A stretch of DNA of 64,000 nucleotides from assembly GCF_030929615.1 (NCBI RefSeq), contig NZ_JAVFVU010000008.1, positions 1-64,000 of the forward strand, in the 5' to 3' direction. Under the pieces are notes generated by a model that saw only the letters and a list, made by a program, of their open reading frames with translations, searched no databases and was not told where the DNA came from. This document shows positions 1 through 7,772 of this stretch, one piece after another. The translations under genes and the position numbers were made by a program. This stretch comes from Dyadobacter sp. LHD-138. Its GTDB lineage: Bacteria; Bacteroidota; Bacteroidia; Cytophagales; Spirosomataceae. How positions within the stretch are numbered: the stretch's first letter is position 1; each line of letters begins with the position of its first letter.

Positions 1-1
1 A

Positions 2-205
2 CAGAAGAAAAAAGCCCAGGAGCTGCTCAATAGTCCGGAAGGAATTCAGAGACGAAAGAAAAGATGTTTTGATGTTGAACCCGTTTTTGCTAGTATTAAA
101 AGCAACCACGGGTTTAAACAATTTATGCTCAGAGGCAAACAAAAGGTTGAAATTGAATTTGGCTTACTGGCAATTGCACAAAATATCAGAAAAAAGGCTG
201 CTTAA
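2..205 (+). CDS. IS1182-family transposase, C-terminal end (cut by window edge)
   Basis: This is the last 67 codons of a DDE transposase whose 5' part lies outside the window. The translated tail contains DVEPVFASIKSNHGF followed by RGKQKVEIEFGLLAIAQN, which is the usual end of IS1182-type transposases. The glutamate in DVEPVF would be the third acidic residue of the catalytic DDE triad. The reading frame ends at TAA (203-205), and no other gene of the element is visible. Whether the transposase is intact cannot be judged from here. Confidence 0.8.
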   Translation, partial: QKKKAQELLNSPEGIQRRKKRCFDVEPVFASIKSNHGFKQFMLRGKQKVEIEFGLLAIAQNIRKKAA

Positions 206-298
206 ACGAGCATTTTAGCCCAGCTGGCAAATTAATCTCGCTGAGATTTGATTGTATGAATTCAAACCTCAGTTTTGCCGTGGCAAATAACGTAAATG

Positions 299-337
299 AA
301 AGAGGGTGCCTCATTTTGGTTTTGAGACACCCTCTTT
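299..337 (+). mobile_element. Right end / terminal hairpin of the IS1182-type element
   Basis: Arms of 15 bases (299-313 and 323-337; right arm tgagacaccctcttt) pair with one mismatch around a 9-base loop. The hairpin lies 94 bp after the transposase stop. GAGACACCCTC-type ends are typical of Bacteroidota IS1182 elements, so this is probably the terminal inverted repeat and may also stop transcription. The outer boundary is inferred, because the left end is not in the window. Confidence 0.5.
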
Positions 338-456
338 GCTTTGATAAGTAGTAGTGAAAAATTAGTTTATATTATTGATTTTTATAACAAGCTATTAATC
401 ATTCGGTTACTGAGCTAATCGCATATAGCTAATTGCCAACAGCTCCTTATGCAATA

Positions 457-1524
457 TTACTGCTCCGGATCCAGATAGTATTCCAGATTTTCCTGGGTAA
501 TGATATCCAGCGGCAGAAATTTAATCGGCGGAATTTCTTTTTTGAAAACCAAATGATTGGCCAGCTGATAAATCCCCCAATACCCCTGCCCTAGCGGATT
601 TTGATTGATCAGAAAATCAACAAAACCAAGATTCAGGTAATGCAGATTCTGCGGAATTAAATCGTAGCCGACCAGTTTGATATGGTTCAGCTTATTTTTT
701 TCAAGATACTGGGCAATGGCAAAGGCTTTCGAGTTGGTCACATAAATCGCCCTTAGTTCCTTTTCGCCCGCCAAAAGCTGATCAAGATTATGGTCAAACG
801 ATTCACCTTCCGAAAAATTCAGCGAAGCTTCCAGCACCTTGTATTTATCCGTCAGGTTTTTTCTGATAAAATAATCCTTAAAACCCTCCTCTTTTGTAAT
901 CAAATGCGCGGAATTGGGCAGATCTTCATCAATATGCAAGACGAGCATCGAACAAGCATCCGGCAAACCGAAACTTAAAATCTTGGCCGCCAGAAACCCG
1001 CTTTGATAAGAATCCTGCCCGATGTAGCAAAGGGGATTTATGTTAGAAATCTGAGTATTGAACAACACGTAAGGAATTTCCAGCGCTTCCCATTCCTTAA
1101 AAAAAGGTAATACTTCCTTGTAAAAAAGCGGCGCTACGAGAAGTCCGTCGGGATGTTCGCGGGTTACGTCTTTTGCTTTTTCAATAAAGGAACTAACATC
1201 ATGCGGATCGAAAATAAATCGGGTAATCGAAATTCCGTACTGTCTGAGATCCTTTTCCGCCTTTGCAATACCATGTTCCGGAAATTCCCAGTACGGGTCC
1301 GTTTTAGGATCTGGAACCAATGCTATAAAACTGTAAGTCTTCTGCGTTTTCAAAGACTGAGCCAAAAAATTTGGCTCGTAATTCATTTCCTTAATAATTT
1401 TCAATACTTTTTCACGCACATCTTCCGCCACTCTCCCGCGGTTATGCAAAACCCGGTCAACAGTTCCCTTAGACGTTTCAGCGCGCTCGGCAATATCTTT
1501 AATTCGTACAATCTTCTTTTTCAC
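457..1524 (-). CDS. LacI-family transcriptional regulator
   Basis: A 355-residue cytoplasmic repressor of the LacI/GalR type. Residues 7-30 form the N-terminal helix-turn-helix (IKDIAERAETSKGTVDRVL) followed by the hinge (NYEPNFLAQSL). Residues ~65-350 are a periplasmic-binding-protein-like sugar-sensing domain. The start is GTG (1522-1524); no in-frame ATG exists nearby, and the LacI alignment begins here. The ligand cannot be read from the sequence. No sugar operon adjoins it: the next gene on the same strand starts 480 bp upstream and is a reductase. An imperfect inverted repeat 207-249 bp upstream (1731-1773) could be an autoregulatory operator, which is inference only. Confidence 0.88.
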   Translation of the reverse strand: MKKKIVRIKDIAERAETSKGTVDRVLHNRGRVAEDVREKVLKIIKEMNYEPNFLAQSLKTQKTYSFIALVPDPKTDPYWEFPEHGIAKAEKDLRQYGISITRFIFDPHDVSSFIEKAKDVTREHPDGLLVAPLFYKEVLPFFKEWEALEIPYVLFNTQISNINPLCYIGQDSYQSGFLAAKILSFGLPDACSMLVLHIDEDLPNSAHLITKEEGFKDYFIRKNLTDKYKVLEASLNFSEGESFDHNLDQLLAGEKELRAIYVTNSKAFAIAQYLEKNKLNHIKLVGYDLIPQNLHYLNLGFVDFLINQNPLGQGYWGIYQLANHLVFKKEIPPIKFLPLDIITQENLEYYLDPEQ

Positions 1525-1730
1525 TGTGTCAACAATAACGAGCGGGAATGTACCCGGATTTCATTTGTATAAAAATAGTACAATTACTATCATCAACCCC
1601 GAAAACTTATTCTATGGCCTCTATGGCAACCAAAACAATAAAATTTCAACACATTATTTAATATTTCTTAGAAATTAAAAAAATGTGCATTAGATTTACA
1701 AAACTAATCAGTAAACGATAAAAATATTAT

Positions 1731-1773
1731 GTGTTCGTGCACATCACAAAAAAACTAGTGCGTGCTCGAACAC
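1731..1773. repeat. Inverted repeat GTGTTCGTGCAC / GTGCTCGAACAC
   Basis: Two 12-base arms (1731-1742, 1762-1773) pair with one mismatch across a 19-base spacer. The position, about 210-250 bp upstream of the lacI-type gene, and the CG-centred half-sites would suit a LacI-family operator. It could equally be a hairpin of a small RNA. Confidence 0.4.
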
Positions 1774-1955
1774 TTTTCTTTAAAATTACTTGCTTCGTAA
1801 CAGATTACAAGTAATTTTGCATTAAATAAAAATGTAAAAAGAAAATTCGTTGATTTAAAGCAATAACCGCTGTTTTCGTTACGCAGATTCCAATTGCATT
1901 ATATTATTCCTAAACCCTTAAAAAGTCCTTACTAGTTCTAAACTCTTGGACCTGG

Positions 1956-1986
1956 CGTGCAGAATTCAAATTCTGCACGTTTTTTG
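1956..1986 (+). terminator. Intrinsic terminator pointing rightward
   Basis: A perfect 10-bp stem (cgtgcagaat, 1956-1965, with 1970-1979), loop tcaa, then a run of T on the plus strand (1980-1985). Read on the minus strand the hairpin is followed by CCAGG, which is not U-rich. It therefore does not fit the reductase gene that ends at 2003. Confidence 0.6.
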
Positions 1987-2002
1987 TTTGCAAGCCTCAA
2001 TT

Positions 2003-3058
2003 CTATGTAATTTCAATCGTTACATGATCGTCCTGCGGATAAGCCGTGCAGGTCAGTATCCATCCCTGCGCAAGATCCCCATCCGTAAGCACATCGTTAA
2101 TGGTCATGTGTACACTCCCCGATTTACAGACGCCCGCACAGGTAGCGCAACTCCCGCCCTTGCAGCTGTAAGGCAAATGAATACCGGCGTCCAATGCCGC
2201 CTGAAGAATTGTTTTATCTTCCGGTATATACAAGTCGTAACCGTTACTCTTAAAAATCAGACGGATGCTATGCGGCAGCGCAACGCTTGGCACAGGTGAC
2301 GGATTACGGACCACAAAGTTTTCCCTGCGTATCTGATCCCTCCCAAATCCCATATAATGCAGCGTGATCTCGGTAGTCCGCATCAGCTCAAAAGGCCCGC
2401 AAATAAAAAACCGTGCGTTTTCAGGTCGATAAGAAAGTGCCTTATTGATCATCTGTTCCAGCCTTGTATTATTGATCCGGCCTCGTACACCATTCCAGTG
2501 ATCAGTAGGTTGGCTGTGAATATGAATTACCTTAAGTCTTTCCGAAAAACGTGTTTCCCAGTCGCTGAGCTGTTCCATGAAAAGTGTACTCTTTTCATTT
2601 CTGTTCGCATACAGCAGTGTCACTTTACTGTCAGTTTCCGAGGAAAGTACCTGTTTCAAAATAGAGAACAGTGGCGTGATGCCACTTCCGGCTCCGATCA
2701 GGACAATATCCCTTGGCCCTTCCAATGATTTTTCGAGCGTAAATCGCCCCGAAGCAGGCAAGACCGTAAAAACATCTCCCTCATCAACTAAGTCGATCCA
2801 GAAGCGGGATATTTCTCCGTTTGGCACACGTTTAACGGTTACGGCAGGATATTCATCCACATCGGGCGCCGAACTCATCGAATAGGAACGCCTTACCTCA
2901 TGCCCGTGTATAGCAATCAAAAAAGTAAGAAACTGACCAGCCTGGTAATCCAGTTTCCCGCCATCGGTTTTCTCGAAAACAAAAGTTCTGGTGTCATGGC
3001 TTTCAACAATAATTTGTCGCACACGAAGCAATATTGTCACATCTGTTATTTGTTCCAT
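2003..3058 (-). CDS. PaaE-like FAD / 2Fe-2S oxidoreductase
   Basis: A 351-residue electron-transfer flavoprotein. Residues ~8-105 are the FAD-binding barrel (RRSYSMSSAP). Residues ~115-235 are the NAD(P)-binding domain (GAGSGITPLFSIL). The C-terminal ~85 residues are a plant-type [2Fe-2S] ferredoxin with CKGGSCATC and a distal Cys (LTC). Order and length match PaaE, the reductase of phenylacetyl-CoA epoxidase, and related NADH:ferredoxin reductases. No paaABCD genes are near, so phenylacetate degradation is not supported and the partner oxygenase is unknown. Its ATG lies 13 bp inside the end of the upstream gene (3046-4119), so the two are probably translationally coupled. Confidence 0.82.
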   Translation of the reverse strand: MEQITDVTILLRVRQIIVESHDTRTFVFEKTDGGKLDYQAGQFLTFLIAIHGHEVRRSYSMSSAPDVDEYPAVTVKRVPNGEISRFWIDLVDEGDVFTVLPASGRFTLEKSLEGPRDIVLIGAGSGITPLFSILKQVLSSETDSKVTLLYANRNEKSTLFMEQLSDWETRFSERLKVIHIHSQPTDHWNGVRGRINNTRLEQMINKALSYRPENARFFICGPFELMRTTEITLHYMGFGRDQIRRENFVVRNPSPVPSVALPHSIRLIFKSNGYDLYIPEDKTILQAALDAGIHLPYSCKGGSCATCAGVCKSGSVHMTINDVLTDGDLAQGWILTCTAYPQDDHVTIEIT

Positions 3059-4119
3059 AAAGTTTCATATTCCGCCAGTAGCGTCCAGTTATGCGCTTCA
3101 CAAAGCCAGTGCATGTGAAAAATCCGTGTGCTCGAAATCCTGTAAAGTAATTTATTCTCATAGGCCGTCATTAAGCCCGCGATAAAGAAGTGAAAATTTT
3201 CAAAATCCTTTTTGGTAAACGTTTCAACAGGAATACGCTCCGTCCGCAAACCCAGCCGCAGCAGAGAGGTAGACAGAATAACCTTGTCCATCGGATTTCG
3301 GGTTTTCTTTAATAACGCCATTGTATCGTCAATAAGTTTTTGCCGAATGGGCTCCAACAGAGAAGGCCTAAAAGCAGCCATAAGCCGACTGACATGATAG
3401 ATAATCAGCGGCGTGCGGGGATATTGGTGTGCGCACCGGAATGGAACCGTGAGGTAGCGGCCGGTTTCAATCACAGACCTTATATAAGTCAGGCTATCCT
3501 CGTCGTGTTTATTTAAAGGTAAATCATTTTTAAAGACAAAATAAAGCAGATTACTAAGCACGCAAACATCAAATTCGATATACATATTCTTCCCAAACCA
3601 GGTCGAATAGGCCTTAAGATTCCGATATTCCGGATATGTATTCCGTATCCACTGCTTTGTCCCGTTGGCGTGTAAAGTGAGTTTCTCTTTAAGCCATAAA
3701 ACCTCCTCATGCTCCGGATTTGTCGTGAGGTATGCAAAAGCAGTGTCATCCACATCATCCGGAATGCGAAAATGCTCAAAATGCCTAAAAATATGTCCGT
3801 TCGGGAAATGCTTGGACGGTTTTGTCTTCCAGAAATTATAGGTTTTCAATCCATCCTTATTCTGAAAATCCGGATAATTTTGAATAACCCGTGAGGTGAT
3901 CCCTTTGATCTGCTGCTGCGAAACAAAATCCGCCTGCTCAAAAATGGATTGTAAAGTAAACGTAATAATCGCCGAAAAGAACATCGTCGTATCCGGCCGG
4001 TTATAACCAATTAGCCCATTGTCCCGATAAGCCGGAAAAATTCCTTCCGGAAAATACCGGTCTCCTTTTGACTGAATATTTTCAATTTTAGCAATGAAAT
4101 GCTGTAACGTGTCTTTCAT
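3046..4119 (-). CDS. Conserved protein of unknown function coupled to the PaaE-like reductase
   Basis: I do not recognise this family. The reading frame extends upstream to 4287, but that stretch runs through a terminator and a repeat element. The ATG at 4119 (MKDTLQHFIAKIE) is the sensible start, giving 357 residues. There is no signal peptide or membrane segment. The protein is rich in aromatic residues and predicted helices, with motifs YNRPDTTMFFSAIITFTLQ near 40-60 and IPDDVDDTAFAYLT near 130. The latter recalls the acidic patches of alpha/alpha-barrel prenyltransferase or terpene-cyclase folds; this is a weak impression. Its 3' end overlaps the reductase start by 13 bp, so it may be an enzyme that uses that electron supply. 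Confidence 0.6.
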   Translation of the reverse strand: MKDTLQHFIAKIENIQSKGDRYFPEGIFPAYRDNGLIGYNRPDTTMFFSAIITFTLQSIFEQADFVSQQQIKGITSRVIQNYPDFQNKDGLKTYNFWKTKPSKHFPNGHIFRHFEHFRIPDDVDDTAFAYLTTNPEHEEVLWLKEKLTLHANGTKQWIRNTYPEYRNLKAYSTWFGKNMYIEFDVCVLSNLLYFVFKNDLPLNKHDEDSLTYIRSVIETGRYLTVPFRCAHQYPRTPLIIYHVSRLMAAFRPSLLEPIRQKLIDDTMALLKKTRNPMDKVILSTSLLRLGLRTERIPVETFTKKDFENFHFFIAGLMTAYENKLLYRISSTRIFHMHWLCEAHNWTLLAEYETLWNK

Positions 4120-4144
4120 GAACCGGAAAGCTAGCAAATTGTCA

Positions 4145-4181
4145 CAAAAAAAGAAAACCCAGCCTGTTGAGGCAAGGGTTT
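4145..4181 (-). terminator. Intrinsic terminator after the nfu-like gene
   Basis: On the minus strand AAACCC (4176-4181) pairs with GGGTTT (4155-4160). An inner GCCT/AGGC extension follows, and then the run TCTTTTTTT (through 4145). It ends the Nfu transcript just before the start of the next gene at 4119. Confidence 0.6.
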
Positions 4182-4187
4182 CTTTAG

Positions 4188-4269
4188 AGCGATCGGCCGT
4201 CAGCAGTCGACTTTCGGCCTGGGTTATTAATACTAGCCGAAAGCTGATAGCTGACGACCGAAAGCCTAA
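4188..4269. repeat. Heptad-period inverted element, copy 1
   Basis: The left arm reads in 7-base units gatcggc-cgtcagc-agtcgac (4191-4211), then tttcggc. After a spacer (cctgggttattaatact) the right arm reads agccgaa-agctgat-agctgac, then gaccgaa. The arms are inverted relative to each other (TTTCGGC against GCCGAAA). The right arm stops 1-2 bp from the Nfu stop codon at 4271. The same design recurs at 29895, 61178 and 63771. Confidence 0.55.
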
Positions 4270-4270
4270 G

Positions 4271-4867
4271 TTATACTCCTTCGGCAACTACTTCTTTTAC
4301 ATCAGGCACCATGCGGGTCAATAAATTTTCGATCCCGGCTTTCAAGGTCAGCGTAGACGACGGGCATCCGCTGCATGAGCCCTGAAGCAATACTTTAACT
4401 GTTCCCGTATCTTCGTTAAAAGAGTGGAAGTTAATGGCACCACCATCAGATTCTACGGCCGGGCGCACGTACTGGTCAAGTGCTGCTTTTATTTTCTGAA
4501 CCGTATCTGAATCTCTTGAATCGACAATCAGTGTATTTTTCTCGATTGTTTTTTCAAAAAATACCGGTTGATTTTCTTCGAAATAAATTTTAATAAACTG
4601 TTTGGTATCACGCAAAACCTCTTCCCAGGCAATATCATCGCCTTTTGAAATCGTTATGAAGTTGCTGGCAATAAAAACCCTTTTTACATGAGGAAACTGA
4701 AACAAATCTCCCGCCAAAGGAGAGCCGCTTCCTTCTTCCAAAGTCGATTCCAGAGAAGGATAATCAAATGAAAGTCCCTCAGGTACCAATTCGAAATTCA
4801 GGACGAATTTCATCGAATTCGGGTTCGGACTTAATTCTGTATATACAAATACGGGACGTTTTAACAT
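4271..4867 (-). CDS. NifU-like Fe-S cluster scaffold (Nfu)
   Basis: A 198-residue cytosolic Fe-S carrier. Residues ~5-90 are the Nfu N-terminal domain (TELSPNPNSMKFVLN). Residues ~110-195 are the NifU C-terminal domain with the cluster-binding CSGCPSS (CxxC). Proteins of this type receive a [4Fe-4S] cluster and pass it to target apoproteins. The frame opens at a TTG (4876), but the ATG nine bases later fits the family start better. No isc or suf genes are next to it, so it stands alone in its transcript. A terminator follows at 4145-4181. Confidence 0.88.
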   Translation of the reverse strand: MLKRPVFVYTELSPNPNSMKFVLNFELVPEGLSFDYPSLESTLEEGSGSPLAGDLFQFPHVKRVFIASNFITISKGDDIAWEEVLRDTKQFIKIYFEENQPVFFEKTIEKNTLIVDSRDSDTVQKIKAALDQYVRPAVESDGGAINFHSFNEDTGTVKVLLQGSCSGCPSSTLTLKAGIENLLTRMVPDVKEVVAEGV

Positions 4868-4950
4868 GGTATTCAATAATATCTGGTATAGGACAATTCT
4901 TACGATCCTTGTTTAGAACACGTGTTTTGCTATTTTGGTTTAAACCAATC

Positions 4951-4993
4951 CAAATAAAAACAGAAACCCGCTGAATAAATCCAGCGGGTTTCT
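4951..4993 (-). terminator. Terminator of rplU-rpmA
   Basis: A perfect 12-bp stem (agaaacccgctg at 4962-4973 with 4982-4993), 8-base loop, followed on the minus strand by GTTTTTATTTG. It lies 32 bp beyond the rpmA stop. Confidence 0.85.
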
Positions 4994-5025
4994 AAAATCT
5001 TACGGATTAACCGAAAATCTTTGGA

Positions 5026-5310
5026 CTATGCTTCAGCAGTAACTTCAACTGCAGCAGCGATAGGTTCGATGTGAACGAAAGATTTGTTAAGACGTGTTTT
5101 ACGGAAAACAACGTGTCCTTCAACCAAAGCAAACAAAGTATGGTCACGACCAATACCTACGTTATTGCCTGGGTTGTGTTTCGTTCCGCGCTGACGAACA
5201 AGAATATTTCCTGCTTTCGCGTGCTGACCGCCGAACAATTTTACACCAAGACGCTTGCTTTCTGATTCACGTCCGTTCCTTGAGCTACCTACACCTTTCT
5301 TATGTGCCAT
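5026..5310 (-). CDS. rpmA: 50S ribosomal protein L27
   Basis: A 94-residue protein of the large ribosomal subunit that sits near the peptidyl-transferase centre. The N-terminus [20 protein letters not shown] and the block [15 protein letters not shown] are diagnostic. There is no cleavable N-terminal extension of the Firmicutes kind. It follows rplU by 84 bp on the same strand, the usual rplU-rpmA order, and is closed by a strong terminator. The alanine/valine-rich tail ([10 protein letters not shown]) is slightly longer than in many L27 proteins. Confidence 0.98.
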   Translation of the reverse strand: MAHKKGVGSSRNGRESESKRLGVKLFGGQHAKAGNILVRQRGTKHNPGNNVGIGRDHTLFALVEGHVVFRKTRLNKSFVHIEPIAAAVEVTAEA

Positions 5311-5394
5311 GATATCTTACTTTTTGTTTTTTCGATGATTGTGAATAAGCCGGGATTAGTTAAAACCACAGCCGCAGCGGAATACCGCCTTTAA

Positions 5395-5706
5395 TTAAGC
5401 TACGATTTCGTCAATGCTGATCTTCGTCAAATACTGACGGTGACCATTCTTAACTTTGTAACCCTTACGTCTCTTCTTTTTGAAGACGATCACTTTTTCA
5501 CCTTTAAGGTGTTCAAGCACCGTAACTTTTACAGAAGCGCCTGCTACTGTAGGAACACCTACTTGTACTGTGCCTCCGTTATCAACGAGTAGGACTTTGT
5601 CAAACACAAGAGCAGCGTTCACGTCACCTTCAAGCCTATGCGTGAAGATTTCGCGACCCTTTTCAACTTTAAATTGCTGACCTGCGATTTCTACGATTGC
5701 GTACAT
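5395..5706 (-). CDS. rplU: 50S ribosomal protein L21
   Basis: A 103-residue 23S rRNA-binding protein. [17 protein letters not shown] at the start and [15 protein letters not shown] near residue 80 are L21 hallmarks. It is the first gene of the rplU-rpmA operon. A well-formed Bacteroidota promoter stands 41-71 bp upstream of the ATG. Confidence 0.98.
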   Translation of the reverse strand: MYAIVEIAGQQFKVEKGREIFTHRLEGDVNAALVFDKVLLVDNGGTVQVGVPTVAGASVKVTVLEHLKGEKVIVFKKKRRKGYKVKNGHRQYLTKISIDEIVA

Positions 5707-5746
5707 GATAATAATTTATGATAAACTGATATTCAAAAACGAGGTG

Positions 5747-5777
5747 CAAAGATAAACAGATATCAACAGAATCACAA
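5747..5777 (-). promoter_or_regulatory. Bacteroidota-type sigma-A promoter of rplU-rpmA
   Basis: Reading the minus strand, TTG (5775-5777) is followed after exactly 20 bases by TATCTTTG (5747-5754). This matches the phylum consensus TTTG/TTG, N19-20, TAnnTTTG. Confidence 0.7.
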
Positions 5778-5778
5778 C

Positions 5779-6010
5779 GGTTTATCGTAAAAAATACTGC
5801 GGGGTCATTAAAAACAATTCACCTTCATCACGCATTTCGGATACCTGCGTATTGGAAACCCGAATAAATAGCTAATTTCGTACGTTTTAGATATACCAGT
5901 ATACAAAGCGAAAACGGGTAAGTATGCAATCCGACGCCCTTTTACCAGTATTAACAAAGGTTAACATTTCATTCGGTTACTTTTATATAAACTAACGTCA
6001 TGAGCATTGA
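5779..6010. other. Intergenic region between divergent rplU and redoxin genes
   Basis: No ORF, repeat or stable hairpin stands out here. It must contain the promoter of the rightward redoxin gene, but I could not identify a convincing TAnnTTTG element for it. Confidence 0.4.
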
Positions 6011-6682
6011 ATGAATACTAAATTAAACAAGATGAAACTCTTTCTGTGGATTTCACTTATTGCCCTCTCTGGCGTAGCCTCTGCGGCTAAAAACGACTAT
6101 AATGACATTACAAAAAATACAACGGAGGTTTTGCAGTCCAGCGGATATCAGGTTGGCGATGGGGTTGCCAATTTTAAACTGAAAAATATTGACGGAAGAA
6201 TCATCTCGCTTGCCGATTTTTCTTCTTCTAGAGGGGTTATCGTAGTATTTACGAGCAACCACTGCCCTTTTGCAAAAGCGTATGAGGACCGGGTTATTGC
6301 TTTAAACAACAAATATGCTTCCCAGGGATTTCCGGTGATTGCTATCAATCCGAGCGATCCGGGCACACATATGGACGACTCATTTGAAAAAATGAAAGAG
6401 CGCGCATCCTCAAAAGGGTATAACTATCCCTATCTGGTCGATGAAATGCAAACTGTGGCCAGGGCATTCGGCGCTGCCCGCACACCCCAGGTGTATGTTG
6501 TTTCAAGAAGCAATGGCCGCTTTGTTGTTCAATATATTGGCATGATCGACGACAATCCACAGGATCCTGCCGGAGCCACTAAATTTTATGTGGAAGAAGC
6601 CGTCGGCAACTTAATTGGCGGTAAGCCCGTGGTCACGATGTCGACCAAGCCGATTGGATGCGCCATTAAGTGGAGAAATTAA
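6011..6682 (+). CDS. Secreted thioredoxin-like redoxin (AhpC/TSA family)
   Basis: A 223-residue exported protein. A hydrophobic signal peptide covers roughly residues 8-26 (cleavage near VASAA). It is followed by an AhpC/TSA-type thioredoxin fold (residues ~45-190: VGDGVANFKLKNIDGR, FTSNHCPFAKAYEDR, TPQVYVV). The active site has a single cysteine (HCPF) instead of CxxC, as in peroxiredoxin-like relatives often found beside periplasmic enzymes. A second cysteine (GCAIKW) sits near the C-terminus and could act as resolving Cys. An alternative ATG at 6032 would still keep the signal peptide. The next gene begins 46 bp downstream and is probably co-transcribed. Confidence 0.8.
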   Translation: MNTKLNKMKLFLWISLIALSGVASAAKNDYNDITKNTTEVLQSSGYQVGDGVANFKLKNIDGRIISLADFSSSRGVIVVFTSNHCPFAKAYEDRVIALNNKYASQGFPVIAINPSDPGTHMDDSFEKMKERASSKGYNYPYLVDEMQTVARAFGAARTPQVYVVSRSNGRFVVQYIGMIDDNPQDPAGATKFYVEEAVGNLIGGKPVVTMSTKPIGCAIKWRN

Positions 6683-6728
6683 TTCCAGACCCTTTTAATA
6701 TCGTTCCCTCTTATCTTTTATTTCACTC

Positions 6729-7631
6729 ATGAAGACTTCAGCATTTGCCCTGTTTGTTGCATTATTGATTTCAAATAACTTTAGTAGTTTCGGTCAATCC
6801 AAAAAATTCTCGGCCGAGGGTGAATTTACGGCCAATTGTGAAGGTCCCGCTGTGGATTCGGAGGGAAATATCTATGCAGTGAATTTTGCCAGAGACGGCA
6901 CCATTGCCCAAATGAACCGCCGTGGAAAATCAGGTTTCTTTGTAACGCTCCCAAAAGGAAGTACTGGAAATGGCATCCGTTTCGCGGATAAAAACACTTT
7001 TTACGTAGCCGATTTTACGGGACATAATGTGCTGAAAGTCGATATGATCACGAAAAATGTGACTGTTTTCGCCAACGAGCCCAGAATGAACCAGCCTAAC
7101 GATCTGGCAATCACCAAAAGCGGCCATATTTTTTGCTCAGATCCTAACTGGAAAGAAGGAACCGGACAGATATGGCATGTTTCACCGGCGGGAAAAACCC
7201 GGCTGGTCGCTGAAAAAATGGGTACAACCAATGGTATCGATATCAGTCCGGATGAAAAAACTTTATACGTCAACGAGAGCGTTCAACGCAATGTCTGGGC
7301 ATTTGACCTTGCTTCGGACGGAACATTGTCCAACAAACGCCTCATCCATACCTTCGCCGACGGCGGCATGGATGGCATGCGCTGCGATATCCATGGAAAC
7401 TTATACATCGCCCGTCACGGCAAAGGTGAAGTGGCGGTACTTTCACCAGCCGGTAAAGTGATCCACACCATACCCACCATCGGTAAGAAAGTTTCCAACA
7501 TCTGTTTTGGCGGAAAAAATGGCAAGACCTGTTACATTACCCTTCAGGACCGTGGCTGCCTTGAAACTTTCAAAGCAAAAACTGCCGGACGAGAATGGCA
7601 GATGATGAAGGAATTTTCTGCCGGGAAGTAA
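6729..7631 (+). CDS. Periplasmic SMP-30/gluconolactonase-like beta-propeller protein
   Basis: A 300-residue protein with a signal peptide (residues 1-22, ending SSFG/Q) and a six-bladed SMP-30/LRE-like propeller. Typical blade motifs are EGPAVDSEGNIYAVNF, NDLAITKSGHIFCSDP, NGIDISPDEKTLYVNES and GMDGMRCDIHGNLYIA. The Glu, Asn and Asp in these blades correspond to the metal-binding residues of gluconolactonases. It probably hydrolyses a sugar lactone or similar ester in the periplasm; the substrate is unknown. It follows the redoxin gene closely. Confidence 0.82.
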   Translation: MKTSAFALFVALLISNNFSSFGQSKKFSAEGEFTANCEGPAVDSEGNIYAVNFARDGTIAQMNRRGKSGFFVTLPKGSTGNGIRFADKNTFYVADFTGHNVLKVDMITKNVTVFANEPRMNQPNDLAITKSGHIFCSDPNWKEGTGQIWHVSPAGKTRLVAEKMGTTNGIDISPDEKTLYVNESVQRNVWAFDLASDGTLSNKRLIHTFADGGMDGMRCDIHGNLYIARHGKGEVAVLSPAGKVIHTIPTIGKKVSNICFGGKNGKTCYITLQDRGCLETFKAKTAGREWQMMKEFSAGK

Positions 7632-7738
7632 GATTTGAGCGACCCGGTTTTATCCATAAAAGTTTCTATTACAGAACAATAACGATTCGCCTGCTAAAAT
7701 AATCTGGCCAGAATTGAGTAAATAAAGTTTTATCTATT

Positions 7739-7757
7739 TACTTTGTAAAACAAAGTA
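7739..7757. promoter_or_regulatory. Palindrome TACTTTG-TAAAA-CAAAGTA at the DUF1361 operon promoter
   Basis: Perfect 7-bp arms around a 5-base spacer, 16 bp before the first ATG of a four-gene operon. The left arm TACTTTG itself resembles a -7 element and has a TTG about 22 bases upstream. Bound protein would therefore block the promoter. The operon's last gene encodes a winged-helix DNA-binding protein, the natural candidate ligand. That link is inference. Confidence 0.5.
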
Positions 7758-7772
7758 CTTTAAATAAAAACC

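Larger units (their letters stand above)
1525..2002. other. Gene-free gap with three hairpins; possible plus-strand small RNA
   Basis: There is no convincing ORF. The gap holds an inverted repeat (1731-1742/1762-1773), a perfect 11-bp stem (1782-1792/1808-1818, 15-base loop) and a terminator-like hairpin with a T tract on the plus strand (1956-1986). Both flanking genes are on the minus strand, so a plus-strand terminator has no known client. A small RNA of roughly 250 nt ending near 1986 is possible. No clear TAnnTTTG promoter was found upstream. Confidence 0.35.

Noticed and set aside
1153-1572. 139-codon ORF antisense to the LacI-type gene
   Set aside because: Composition is typical of an antisense shadow; the LacI frame is intact and diagnostic.
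4120-4287. N-terminal extension of the unknown protein at 3046-4119
   Set aside because: It is translated through the nfu terminator and a heptad repeat and overlaps the nfu gene; the ATG at 4119 is better.
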